Part shown: piece after piece, positions 1 to 7,873 of the stretch
How the letters are laid out: each line of letters begins with the position of its first letter
Position numbering within the stretch: the stretch's first letter is position 1
Assembly (NCBI GenBank): GCA_030745835.1
Contig: JASLNU010000107.1
Coordinates: forward strand, 1-24,586
Length of the DNA: 24,586 nucleotides
Reading direction: 5' to 3'
DNA from: GCA-2687515 sp002687515
GTDB taxonomy: Bacteria; Pseudomonadota; Alphaproteobacteria; Rhodospirillales; UBA2165
Made by a program: the position numbers and the translations under genes
Notes under the pieces: generated by a model
Told to the model about the DNA's origin: nothing
Database searches by the model: none
The model's input: the letters and a program-made list of their open reading frames with translations, nothing else

Positions 1-63
1 ACTGAGATAACACCACGGTCAAACGTAGTCGCTGAAGACCTCCAATGTGACCGGTTCGGCCAT
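1..63 (-). CDS. DsbA/FrnE-family oxidoreductase, probable selenoprotein (5' end only)
   Basis: Reading the minus strand from ATG at 63, the visible codons give MAEPVTLEVFSDYV, then TGA (complement of 19-21), then PWCYLS up to the window edge. FrnE-like DsbA proteins (2-hydroxychromene-2-carboxylate isomerase/DsbA fold) begin with a beta strand ending in 'FSDxVCPWCYxG', where the first Cys of CPWC is the redox nucleophile. Here TGA stands exactly at that Cys and the downstream PWCYL continues perfectly in frame, which is the classic pattern for selenocysteine (UPWC). An ideal AAGGAG Shine-Dalgarno lies 7 bp upstream. Only 18 nt after TGA are visible, so the bacterial SECIS hairpin and the rest of the protein cannot be judged. 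The alternative is a nonsense mutation or sequencing error (TGC/TGT to TGA). The gene is divergent from the TauE/SafE permease. Confidence 0.75.
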
Positions 64-70
64 GACCCTT

Positions 71-76
71 CTCCTT
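71..76 (-). promoter_or_regulatory. Shine-Dalgarno of the DsbA/FrnE-like gene
   Basis: CTCCTT on the plus strand is AAGGAG on the minus strand, 7 bp before the ATG at 63. It supports real translation of the short visible ORF, even though that ORF meets TGA at codon 15. Confidence 0.7.
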
Positions 77-151
77 CGTGCATTGCGCGCCCATCAACAC
101 GGCGATAGAAGATCATGCCGTGAATTCGCGGAGCGAAGCAAGGACCGATAA

Positions 152-937
152 TTGGACGCCATCATCCAGTTTCTAACCGGCGGGACAGACTTATCCATCT
201 GGGGGTTTGCGGCCCTCTCAGGGATTTCGTTCCTGGCCAGTTTCGTTACCGCCGCCCTCGGCCTTGGCGGCGGCATTCTGGTGCTTGCCACGATGGCCGT
301 TTTCCTGCCGCCGCTGGCGCTGATCCCGCTGCACGGCGTCGTTCAGCTCGGCTCCAATGTCGGCCGCACCGCGCTGATGGCGCGCGACGTCCTTTATAAG
401 GTGGTGCCCCACTTCGCCGTCGGCACGGTGATCGGCTCGGCCATCGGCGCCAACATGTTCGTGGCGCTGCCGATCGGCGTGCTGCAGTTGGCGCTCGCCG
501 TCTTTGTCCTCTACGCGACCTGGGCGCAGCGCTTCAAGGTCGCCAAGCCGGGGCCGGCAAAATTCGGCGCCCTCGGCCTGGTCAGCGGCTTCATCACCAT
601 GTTCGTCGGCGGTTCCGGGCCGCTGATCGCGCCGTTCGCCGCCGCCGTCGGCGAAAACCGGCAAAACGTCGTCGCCACCCATGCGGCGCTGATGTCGATC
701 CAGCATGTGTTCAAACTGGCGGCCTTCGGCCTCCTCGGCTTCGCCTTCGGGCCCTATATTCCGTTTCTGGCTTGTATGCTGGTTTTGGGGTTCGCCGGCA
801 CCTACACCGGACGGCATGTGCTCAACCGGCTGCCCGAGCGGACTTTTCGCATCGGGCTGCAGATTATCCTGACATTGCTGTCCATACGCTTGCTTTACGC
901 GGCGGCGGAATCCTTGCTGGGACCGGCGGCTGGCTAA
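152..937 (+). CDS. TauE/SafE (TSUP) family membrane permease
   Basis: A 261-residue, very hydrophobic protein with about seven to eight predicted membrane segments. It has the two-repeat layout of the TSUP family: an N-terminal half with a GLGGG turn followed by the HGVVQLGSNVGR stretch, and a C-terminal half with GGSGP followed by the THAALMSIQHVFK stretch. Family members export or import small sulfur-containing or organic anions (sulfite, sulfoacetate, taurine-related compounds); the substrate here cannot be read from sequence. Translation starts at TTG (152), with AAGGA centred near 142 as ribosome binding site. The stop overlaps the stop of the convergent monooxygenase gene by 4 bp. It is divergent from the DsbA/FrnE-like gene, with only 88 bp between the start codons, so the two may share a control region. 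Confidence 0.85.
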   Translation: MDAIIQFLTGGTDLSIWGFAALSGISFLASFVTAALGLGGGILVLATMAVFLPPLALIPLHGVVQLGSNVGRTALMARDVLYKVVPHFAVGTVIGSAIGANMFVALPIGVLQLALAVFVLYATWAQRFKVAKPGPAKFGALGLVSGFITMFVGGSGPLIAPFAAAVGENRQNVVATHAALMSIQHVFKLAAFGLLGFAFGPYIPFLACMLVLGFAGTYTGRHVLNRLPERTFRIGLQIILTLLSIRLLYAAAESLLGPAAG

Positions 938-1911
938 TCGACCAGCCCGGGCAGGCGGGCCTTAAGGATTTGTTCGGCCTCTTCGGCTAATTGGCGGACG
1001 ATGTCGCCGGCCGGCAGAATGGCATCAATGAGGCCGGCGTCCTGGCCGTAGGATAACGGCGCTTCCTCGATATCGCCGGAGCCGCGCGCCGCCATGATGC
1101 CGGCGAGGGTGTCCGCCTGATGCTGGCGCAGCGCCCATTCCCGCCCCGACCAGCGTTCGATAAAGCGGTTGCGCCTGCCCCGCGACATGGCGCCCGGCCA
1201 GACGATACCGGCGGCGAGATCGGGAATTTCAGACAAGGCCGTGTCGTGGCCGTCGCTGGCGATGATCGCCTGCTTGAAATTATCGTGGATCGGCGATTCG
1301 TCGGAGGCCAGGAAACGGGTGCCGAGGAGTACGCCGTCGGCGCCGAGTGCCAGGGCCGCCGCCAGGCCACGCCCGTCGGCGATGCCGCCCGCCGTCAGCA
1401 CCGGTACCGGCGCCACCGCATCGGCAACCAACGGGGTCAGCACCATGCTCGCCATCCAGCTGACATGGCCGCCGGCTTCGGTGCCTTGCGCGACGATGAC
1501 ATCGGCGCCGGCGCGGACGCCGCGCAACGCCTCGGCGACGCTGCCGGCCATGTATGTCACCTTGCAGCCGGCGTCGTGGGATCGCTCGATATAAGGCGCA
1601 ATGTCCTGATCGCCATCGGGCCAGGCGAAGGACATGACCGCCGGGCGCGTTTCCAGGGCGGCCGCGAATTTTTCCTCCTCGGTCAAAAACAGCAGGAAAT
1701 TGAGGGCAAAGGGCTGGTTGGTAATGCCCCGGATGGCGGCCGCGTCTTCGCCGATCTGATCGCCGCCGCGCCCATGACAGCCGAGGGTGCCGAGCCCGCC
1801 GGCATTGGATACGGCGGCCACCATCGAGCTTTGCGTATGGCCGCCGCCCATGCCGCCGAGGACAATCGGGTGCTCGATCCCGAGCAAATCGCAAATAGGT
1901 GTCCGTATCAT
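934..1911 (-). CDS. Nitronate monooxygenase-like NAD(P)H/FMN-dependent oxidoreductase
   Basis: A 325-residue FMN TIM-barrel protein of the 2-nitropropane dioxygenase/nitronate monooxygenase family. Recognisable parts are the N-terminal 'HPIVLGGMGGG' phosphate/flavin strand, 'VSNAGGLGTLG', the central 'AQGTEAGGH' motif that carries the catalytic His in class I enzymes, 'PVLTAGGIADG' and 'GADGVLLGTRFLAS' (flavin phosphate binding). Such enzymes oxidise alkyl nitronates, including propionate 3-nitronate, although many relatives have other, unknown oxidoreductase roles (enoyl reductase FabK is a cousin). Start ATG 1911 is preceded by GGGAGGA at good spacing. The protein is cytoplasmic with no signal peptide. 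It ends tail-to-tail with the TauE/SafE permease and is divergent from the cation transporter. Confidence 0.85.
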   Translation of the reverse strand: MIRTPICDLLGIEHPIVLGGMGGGHTQSSMVAAVSNAGGLGTLGCHGRGGDQIGEDAAAIRGITNQPFALNFLLFLTEEEKFAAALETRPAVMSFAWPDGDQDIAPYIERSHDAGCKVTYMAGSVAEALRGVRAGADVIVAQGTEAGGHVSWMASMVLTPLVADAVAPVPVLTAGGIADGRGLAAALALGADGVLLGTRFLASDESPIHDNFKQAIIASDGHDTALSEIPDLAAGIVWPGAMSRGRRNRFIERWSGREWALRQHQADTLAGIMAARGSGDIEEAPLSYGQDAGLIDAILPAGDIVRQLAEEAEQILKARLPGLVD

Positions 1912-2023
1912 GTCATGTCCTCCCGATTTTGCCGCCCCTTGATTTTATCCGTCACTGTTTTACCCGATGCAAGCGTTCCGAATATTTCTGTGATCCAGCG
2001 GCACCTTTTGCTAGTCTCGCAGC

Positions 2024-2920
2024 ATGGCGCACGGGCAAGGGCACCAGCACGGGGCAAGCAACGAGCGGCGCGTCTTCTGGGCGCTGATCATCACCGCCGC
2101 TTTCATGCTGGTCGAGGTGGCCGGCGGGCTGATCTCCGGCTCGCTCGCCCTCTTGGCCGATGCCGGGCACATGCTCACCGACGCCATCGCGCTTTTGTTT
2201 TCCTGGATCGCCTTCCGCATGGCCCGCGCCCCGGCCGACCAAAAACGCTCCTACGGCTATCACCGGCTGCAGATCGTCGCCGCCTTCGTCAACGGCCTGA
2301 CCCTGGTGCTTGTGGTCGGCTGGATTCTGATCGAAGCGGCGCGCCGCATCGCAGAACCGGTGGCCATCTTGGGCGAAACCATGCTCGCCGTCGCGGTGGC
2401 CGGATTGCTGGTCAACCTGATCGCCTTTTGGATCATCCACGGTGGCACCAGGGGCGGCGTCAGCGACAACCTTAATCTGGCCTCGGCGGCGGCCCATGTC
2501 ATGGGGGATATCCTGGGTTCGGCGGCCACCATCGTCGCCGCCGGGTTGATCATCGCCTTCGGCTGGAGCATCGCCGATCCGGTCCTCTCGATCCTGGTGG
2601 CCTTCCTGATTCTCAAAAGTTCCTGGTCGATTATCAAAAAATCCATGCATATCCTGTTGGAAGGCACGCCCGACTGGCTCGACGTGGATGAGTTGAAGAA
2701 CCGCGTGGTCGCCGCCCTGCCCGAGGTCACCGATATCCACCATGTGCATGCCTGGTCGCTGACTTCCGAGCGGCCGATGATCACCCTGCACGCCAGCGTC
2801 AGCGATGCAAACGGGGCCAACGAGACCCTCCTCGGCATCAAGCGCGTGCTCGCCGATGATTACGGCATCACCCATTCGACCATCCAGATCGAATGCGGCG
2901 CCTGCACCGACGAACATTGA
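2024..2920 (+). CDS. Cation diffusion facilitator (CzcD/ZitB-like) metal efflux transporter
   Basis: A 298-residue CDF protein. It has a short His-rich N-terminus (MAHGQGHQHG), six predicted membrane helices and the family's tetrahedral metal site: 'ADAGHMLTD' in helix 2 (residues about 45-53) and the HxxxD of 'HVMGD' in helix 5 (near residue 160). The cytoplasmic C-terminal domain runs through 'DIHHVHAWSLT' and ends in 'ECGAC', a Cys pair suited to metal binding. Members exchange Zn2+/Co2+/Cd2+ for protons across the inner membrane. The His-rich start and ending Cys pair are typical of Zn/Co exporters, but the ion is inferred. No clear Shine-Dalgarno is visible before the ATG. The gene stands alone, divergent from the monooxygenase gene and 87 bp upstream of msbA. 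Confidence 0.9.
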   Translation: MAHGQGHQHGASNERRVFWALIITAAFMLVEVAGGLISGSLALLADAGHMLTDAIALLFSWIAFRMARAPADQKRSYGYHRLQIVAAFVNGLTLVLVVGWILIEAARRIAEPVAILGETMLAVAVAGLLVNLIAFWIIHGGTRGGVSDNLNLASAAAHVMGDILGSAATIVAAGLIIAFGWSIADPVLSILVAFLILKSSWSIIKKSMHILLEGTPDWLDVDELKNRVVAALPEVTDIHHVHAWSLTSERPMITLHASVSDANGANETLLGIKRVLADDYGITHSTIQIECGACTDEH

Positions 2921-3007
2921 GGCCGGGCGACAAATATTAAAGGCGAAGATTGGCCGGCGCCCCCCAAGCATGGTAATCTCACCCGCTGTACGAGCGATAT
3001 CAAAGGT

Positions 3008-4828
3008 TTGAAGCTGCGCGTGGCCCCATCTCAAAGCCAAGATAATTCCACCGCCGCCCTGGTTGGCCGCCTGGCCCGCGAGAGCATCCGCCCCTATGTC
3101 GGCTGGATCGTGGCGGCGCTTCTATGCATGCTGCTGGTCGCCGCCGCCACCGGCGCCAGCGCCTGGCTGATGGAACCGGTGATCAACAAGGTGTTCGTGG
3201 AAAAGAACAAGGCCCTGTTGTGGCCGATCGGCGGCGCCATCCTGATCACCTTTCTGATCAAGGGTCTCGCCAATTACGGCCAGGCGGTGCTGATGAGCTT
3301 CGTCGGCCAGCGCATCATAACCGATACCCAGCACCGATTGTACGCGCACCTGACCGGCATGGAGCTGGGCTTTTTCCATGACAGCCCGACCGGCAACCTG
3401 ATCTCGCGATTCACCATCGATATCAACATGATGCGCGCCGCCGTTTCCAACGCCCTGACCGGCGTCGGCAAGGATTTCCTGAGCCTGATCTTCCTGATCG
3501 GCGTCATGTTCTACCAGGATTGGGTGCTGGCGCTGATCTCGGTTTTCATCTTTCCCGCCGCCGTCTTGCCGATCGTCCGGCTGGGCCGGCGTATCCGAAA
3601 AGTTACCATCAACACGCAAGAAGAAATGGGCCAGTTCACGACCCTGCTGGAACAGACCTTCCAGGGCGCCCGCGTGGTCAAGGCCTACGGCATGGAGGAA
3701 TATGAAAAAGGCCGCGTCCGCAACATCGCGGAACGGGTCTTCGGCCTGGTTTTCAAGGCGGCGCGCATCCGCTCCCTGGCCAGCCCGATCATGGAGACCC
3801 TGGGCGGCGTCGCCGTCTGCCTGGTCGTCCTCTATGGCGGATTTCGCGTCATCGACCAATCGATGGACCCGGGATCGTTCTTTTCATTCATCACCGCGCT
3901 TTTGCTCGCTTACGAGCCGATGAAGCGGCTGGCCAATCTCAACGCGGCGCTGCAGGAAGGCCTGGCCGGCGCCCAGCGCCTGTTCCAATTGCTCGACCGC
4001 GAACCGGTGATCAAGGATGCCCCCGAAGCGCGGCCCCTTGCCATCGGCAGGGGCGAGATCGCGCTCGATCATGTGCGCTTCGCCTATACGCCGGAGCAAC
4101 CGGCGCTCGACGGCATCAGCCTTACCGCGCCGGCGGGCAAGATGACGGCGCTGGTCGGCCCCTCGGGCGCCGGCAAATCGACCATCCTCAACCTGATCCC
4201 GCGCTTCTATGATGTCGATGCCGGCAGCCTGGCCATCGACGGCATCGATATCCGGACCTGTACCCTCGACAGCCTGCGTTCGGGCATGGCGCTGGTCAGC
4301 CAGGAAATCGTTCTGTTCGACGATACCATCCGCGCCAACATCGCCTATGGCCGCATGGGCGCCGACGAAGACGCCATCACCGCCGCCGCCAAGGGCGCGG
4401 CGGCGCACGAGTTCATCATCGAGTTGCCGGACGGATACGAGACCTATGTCGGCGAGCGCGGCGTCAAGCTGTCGGGCGGCCAAAGGCAAAGGCTGGCGAT
4501 CGCCCGCGCCATGCTCCGGGACGCGCCGATCCTTCTTCTCGACGAAGCCACCTCGGCGCTGGATACCGAATCGGAGCGCCAGATCCAGGCGGCGCTCGAA
4601 CGCCTGACCCGGGACCGGACCACCCTGGTCATCGCGCACCGGCTGTCGACGGTGATCGACGCCGACATTATTCACGTCATCAACCGGGGCCGGCTGGAAG
4701 AATCGGGCAGCCACGCGGAACTTTTGGCCAAGGGCGGAATTTACGCGCGCCTCTATGCGCTGCAATTCGCCGACGATAACCAGCCCAAGGCCGCCGCCGT
4801 CGCTGGCGTCGCTGGCGCCGGAGAATGA
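3008..4828 (+). CDS. msbA: MsbA-like lipid A/lipid flippase ABC transporter (fused TMD-NBD)
   Basis: A 606-residue half-transporter with a six-helix membrane domain (residues about 30-310) followed by an ATPase domain. All nucleotide-binding motifs are intact: Walker A GPSGAGKST (about 384), ABC signature LSGGQRQRLAIARA (about 487), Walker B ILLLDEATSALD (about 507) and H-loop IAHRLST (about 541). MsbA flips core-lipid A to the outer leaflet of the inner membrane. The assignment over other exporters rests on location directly upstream of the waaA-lpxK-lpxL genes. Start is uncertain: TTG 3008 has AAAGG only 1 bp away, so GTG at 3020 is an alternative. The C-terminus carries a low-complexity 'AAAVAGVAGAGE' tail. 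It is the first gene of the lipid A cluster. Confidence 0.88.
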   Translation: MKLRVAPSQSQDNSTAALVGRLARESIRPYVGWIVAALLCMLLVAAATGASAWLMEPVINKVFVEKNKALLWPIGGAILITFLIKGLANYGQAVLMSFVGQRIITDTQHRLYAHLTGMELGFFHDSPTGNLISRFTIDINMMRAAVSNALTGVGKDFLSLIFLIGVMFYQDWVLALISVFIFPAAVLPIVRLGRRIRKVTINTQEEMGQFTTLLEQTFQGARVVKAYGMEEYEKGRVRNIAERVFGLVFKAARIRSLASPIMETLGGVAVCLVVLYGGFRVIDQSMDPGSFFSFITALLLAYEPMKRLANLNAALQEGLAGAQRLFQLLDREPVIKDAPEARPLAIGRGEIALDHVRFAYTPEQPALDGISLTAPAGKMTALVGPSGAGKSTILNLIPRFYDVDAGSLAIDGIDIRTCTLDSLRSGMALVSQEIVLFDDTIRANIAYGRMGADEDAITAAAKGAAAHEFIIELPDGYETYVGERGVKLSGGQRQRLAIARAMLRDAPILLLDEATSALDTESERQIQAALERLTRDRTTLVIAHRLSTVIDADIIHVINRGRLEESGSHAELLAKGGIYARLYALQFADDNQPKAAAVAGVAGAGE

Positions 4829-4837
4829 TCGAGCCGG

Positions 4838-5578
4838 ATGGCGACACCCCAATTCATCAAAAAGCTTTCCAGGAACAGCGCGGCGCGCGCCGCCGCCAGC
4901 CTGCTGGCCAGCCTGCTTGTCCGCCTGGTCTGGCTGACCGGCCGTTGGCGGGTGATCCGGGCGCCGGGGTTCGAGCCCTATTGGAACTCAACCAAGCCCT
5001 TTATCCTATGTTTCTGGCACGGGCGGCTGATGATGTTGCCGTGCTCTTGGGCGCGCGCGCAACCGATAAACATACTGATTTCCGGTCATCCCGACGGCCG
5101 GTTCGGCGCCGACACCATAACCCGGCTCGGCATCAAGACGTTGGCCGGATCGACCAGCCGAGGCGGCTTCGGGGCATTGCGTAACCTGGTCCGTATGTTG
5201 AAAAATGGCGACTGCGTTGGCATTGCGCCGGACGGGCCGCGCGGGCCGCGCATGCGGGCAAGCATGGGCGCCATCGCCCTGGCGCGGCTCTCCGGCGCGC
5301 CGCTGGTGCCGCTGACCTATTCCTGCAGCCGCCGGCGGGTGATCAACAGTTGGGACCGCTTTGTCCTGGCCTGGCCCTTTTCCAGCGGTGTAATTATGTG
5401 GGGTGATCCGTTGGAGGTGCCGGGCGATGCGGACAGCGCCGCGCTCGAAACTTTGCGCCTGGAGCTGGAGGAACGCATGAACATTTTGACCGCCGAGGCC
5501 GACCGGCTTTGCGGCCACGGCCCCATCGATCCGGCCCCAAAAGGGGCGGAGGCGGAAGGCACGGAGGCGGTGTCTTGA
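4838..5578 (+). CDS. DUF374 lysophospholipid acyltransferase-family protein
   Basis: A 246-residue protein of the DUF374 group within the LPLAT acyltransferase superfamily. The family's motifs are visible: 'LCFWHGRLMMLP' (HxxxxM-type active-site block), 'SGHPDGRFGADTITRLG', 'GSTSRGG' and the strongly conserved 'GIAPDGPRGPR'. The N-terminus has one hydrophobic segment, consistent with inner-membrane association. Family members sit next to waaA in many alphaproteobacteria and are presumed to act on lipid A or Kdo-lipid intermediates. The exact acyl donor and acceptor are not established, so I assign no gene symbol. ATG 4838 lies 9 bp after the msbA stop. The stop overlaps the waaA start as TGATG, which suggests translational coupling. 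Confidence 0.85.
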   Translation: MATPQFIKKLSRNSAARAAASLLASLLVRLVWLTGRWRVIRAPGFEPYWNSTKPFILCFWHGRLMMLPCSWARAQPINILISGHPDGRFGADTITRLGIKTLAGSTSRGGFGALRNLVRMLKNGDCVGIAPDGPRGPRMRASMGAIALARLSGAPLVPLTYSCSRRRVINSWDRFVLAWPFSSGVIMWGDPLEVPGDADSAALETLRLELEERMNILTAEADRLCGHGPIDPAPKGAEAEGTEAVS

Positions 5579-6876
5579 TGCTGTCCCTCTACAGGCTGGT
5601 TTCCGGGCCCCTCGGCGGGCCGCTGATTTCGGCGTTTCTGAAACGCCGCTTGGCCGACGGCAAGGAAGACCCCGAACGTTTCGCCGAACGCGAGGGGCTG
5701 GCCAGTGTGGCACGCCCCGAGGCGGAGCGGCTGATCTGGGTGCATGCGGCCAGCGTCGGCGAATCCCTCTCTATGCTGCCGCTGATCGATCATCTGCTGG
5801 CAGGCGATCCCGGTCTCGCATTGTTGATGACCACCGGCACGGTCTCCTCGGCGCGGCTGATGGCGGAACGCCTGGCGGCGCGCGCCATCCACCAATACGC
5901 GCCGGTCGACCGGCTGCAATATGTGCGCCGTTTCCTGGATCACTGGCGTCCCGATCTGGTGCTTTGGGCGGAAAGCGAGTTCTGGCCCAATCTCATCTTG
6001 GAAACCACCGGCCGGGACATTCCCATGATCCTGGTCAACGGGCGCATTTCACCGCGCTCATATTCGGGCTGGCAGCGGGCGCGCGGCATCATCGCCAAGC
6101 TTCTCGGCCGCTTCGATCTTTGTCTCGGGCAATCTGAGGAAGACGCCGAGCGCTTGCGCCAATTGGGCGCCGCCAACGTCGATTGCCTGGGCAATCTGAA
6201 ATTCGCGGTGCCGCCGCTGCCGGCCGACGCGGCCATTTTGGCCAGGCTCGAAGCGGCGCTCGGCGGGCGGCCCAATTGGCTCGCCGCCAGCACCCACGAG
6301 GGCGAGGAAGCGACCATCGCCGATACCCATCTGCGCCTGGCCGGCGCGCATCCCGGTTTGCTGACGGTTATCGTCCCCCGCCATGCCGCCCGCGGCGATG
6401 CCATCGCCGCCATGCTCAGAGGCCGGGGCCTGGATGTGGCGCAACGATCGGCGGGCGAAACCATCGCCGCCGGCACGCAGATTTTCCTGGCCGACAGCAT
6501 GGGCGAGTTGGGCCTGTTTTTCCGGCTCGCCGCCATCGTCTTCATGGGCAAGTCGCTGGTGCCGCTGGGCGGCCAGAACCCGTTGGAGGCATTGCATCTG
6601 GACTGCGCCGTGCTGCATGGTCCGCACATGATGAATTTCACCGAAATCGCCGCCGATATGGCGCACGGCGGCTGCGCCGTCGAAATCGCCGATGCCGATG
6701 GCCTGGCGGCGGCCGTTGGCGCGCTGCTCGATGATCCGGAGCGGCGCGCCGGCATGGCGGAAAAGGGGCGCGCCTATGTCCGTTCCCGCGCCGAGGTGAC
6801 CGAGCGGGTGGCCGAGCGGGTGGTGTCCTACCTGGATAGCAAGCCGGCGGCGGGGAAGGCCGATGCGGCCGCCTGA
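5578..6876 (+). CDS. waaA: 3-deoxy-D-manno-octulosonic acid (Kdo) transferase
   Basis: A 432-residue GT-B (GT30) glycosyltransferase that adds Kdo from CMP-Kdo to lipid IVA at the inner face of the cytoplasmic membrane. Hallmarks in order are an N-terminal membrane anchor with basic residues, 'IWVHAASVGES' (catalytic Glu region, about 55-65), 'TTGTVSSARL', 'HQYAPVDRLQYVRRFLDHW', 'ESEFWPNLI', 'VNGRISPRSY', 'AASTHEGEE' (about 237) and the CMP-Kdo binding 'PLGGQNPLEA' block (about 327). The frame is open upstream of 5578, but the ATG at 5578 is preferred because it overlaps the DUF374 stop (TGATG) and yields the standard MLSLYRL N-terminus. The 3' end overlaps lpxK by 14 bp. Confidence 0.95.
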   Translation: MLSLYRLVSGPLGGPLISAFLKRRLADGKEDPERFAEREGLASVARPEAERLIWVHAASVGESLSMLPLIDHLLAGDPGLALLMTTGTVSSARLMAERLAARAIHQYAPVDRLQYVRRFLDHWRPDLVLWAESEFWPNLILETTGRDIPMILVNGRISPRSYSGWQRARGIIAKLLGRFDLCLGQSEEDAERLRQLGAANVDCLGNLKFAVPPLPADAAILARLEAALGGRPNWLAASTHEGEEATIADTHLRLAGAHPGLLTVIVPRHAARGDAIAAMLRGRGLDVAQRSAGETIAAGTQIFLADSMGELGLFFRLAAIVFMGKSLVPLGGQNPLEALHLDCAVLHGPHMMNFTEIAADMAHGGCAVEIADADGLAAAVGALLDDPERRAGMAEKGRAYVRSRAEVTERVAERVVSYLDSKPAAGKADAAA

Positions 6877-7873
6877 ATTCTGGTACGGCGCCGGCAACGC
6901 TCCCTGGCCGCGGCTGCTTGGCCCGCTCGGCGGTCTCTATGGCGCCGCCGCCCGTCTGCGCTGGAACCTGACGCCAAGCCGGCGTGCGCCGGTGCCGGTC
7001 ATCTGCGTCGGCAATCTGGTGGCCGGCGGTGCCGGCAAGACGCCGCTGGCCTTGGCCATCGCCCGGCACCTGCAAGCCAGGGGGCGCGCGGTGCATTTCA
7101 TCAGCCGCGGCTATGGCGGCTCCGCCGATGGCGTGCAAGTCGACGCGGGCAGGCATGGCGCGTCCGACGTCGGTGACGAAGCCTTGCTGCTGGCCCGCAT
7201 GGCGCCGACCTGGGCGGGCGCCGACCGCTACGCTTCCGCCGCCGCCGCCGCCGATGCCGGCGCCGATCTGGTGATCCTCGATGACGGCTACCAGAATCCG
7301 GCGCTGATCAAGGATACCTCGATCGTCGTGGTCGACGGCGAAACCGGCTTCGGCAACGGCCGCCTGATGCCGGCCGGACCGTTGCGCGAATTGCCCGGTC
7401 CGGGATTGGCGCGCGCCCACGCCGCCGTCATCCTCGGCGAAGACAAGGTCGACGCCGACGTGGTGATCGCGGCCGAGGGGCCGGCCGGCCTGCCGGTCTT
7501 CGGCGCCCGCCTCGAAGCCGCCACGGCCGACGCCGAGCGCCTTGCCGGGCGCCGCGTTTTCGCCTTCGCCGGCATCGCCCGGCCGGACAAATTTTTCGCC
7601 ACCCTTGGCGGCATCGGCTGCGAGATCGCGGCGAGCCTGGTATTCGATGACCATCACCCTTATACCGGCCGCGAACTATCGGATATCGTTGAAAAGGCGA
7701 AATCCTTGGACGCCGTACCGGTCACCACCGAAAAAGACCATGTGCGCTTGGACAAGGCCGCCGCTGCCGCCGGCGGAATCGAAACCGTGCATGTGGATAT
7801 CGCCTGGGACGACGCGGCGGCCTTCACCGGCTGGCTCGATGAACGTATCCAGGGAGCGGCGCGTGGCGATTAG
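6863..7873 (+). CDS. lpxK: Tetraacyldisaccharide 4'-kinase
   Basis: A 336-residue P-loop kinase that phosphorylates the 4' position of the lipid A disaccharide to give lipid IVA. Visible features are 'MRPPEFWY' (the usual membrane-interacting start), the Walker A 'NLVAGGAGKTP' (about 51-61), 'FISRGYGG' (Walker B-like region of this family), 'DEALLLAR', 'DDGYQNPAL' and 'TTEKDHVRL' near the C-terminus. Length is normal. Its start lies inside the 3' end of waaA and its last 11 bp overlap lpxL, so it is deeply embedded in the operon. In the pathway LpxK precedes WaaA, so gene order does not follow reaction order. Confidence 0.95.
   Translation: MRPPEFWYGAGNAPWPRLLGPLGGLYGAAARLRWNLTPSRRAPVPVICVGNLVAGGAGKTPLALAIARHLQARGRAVHFISRGYGGSADGVQVDAGRHGASDVGDEALLLARMAPTWAGADRYASAAAAADAGADLVILDDGYQNPALIKDTSIVVVDGETGFGNGRLMPAGPLRELPGPGLARAHAAVILGEDKVDADVVIAAEGPAGLPVFGARLEAATADAERLAGRRVFAFAGIARPDKFFATLGGIGCEIAASLVFDDHHPYTGRELSDIVEKAKSLDAVPVTTEKDHVRLDKAAAAAGGIETVHVDIAWDDAAAFTGWLDERIQGAARGD

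Noticed and set aside
1120..2475. 451-residue plus-strand open frame
   Set aside because: It runs antisense through the monooxygenase gene and into the CDF gene out of frame. The composition is Arg/Gly/Ala/His-rich with no motif, typical of GC-rich shadow frames.
1952..3040. 362-residue minus-strand open frame
   Set aside because: Antisense to the CDF gene. His/Asp/Gly-rich low-complexity translation, with no ribosome binding site or domain.
5509..5577. Upstream extension of waaA
   Set aside because: It lies in the 3' end of the DUF374 gene and gives an Arg/Gly-rich leader unlike the family. The TGATG overlap at 5578 is a better start.
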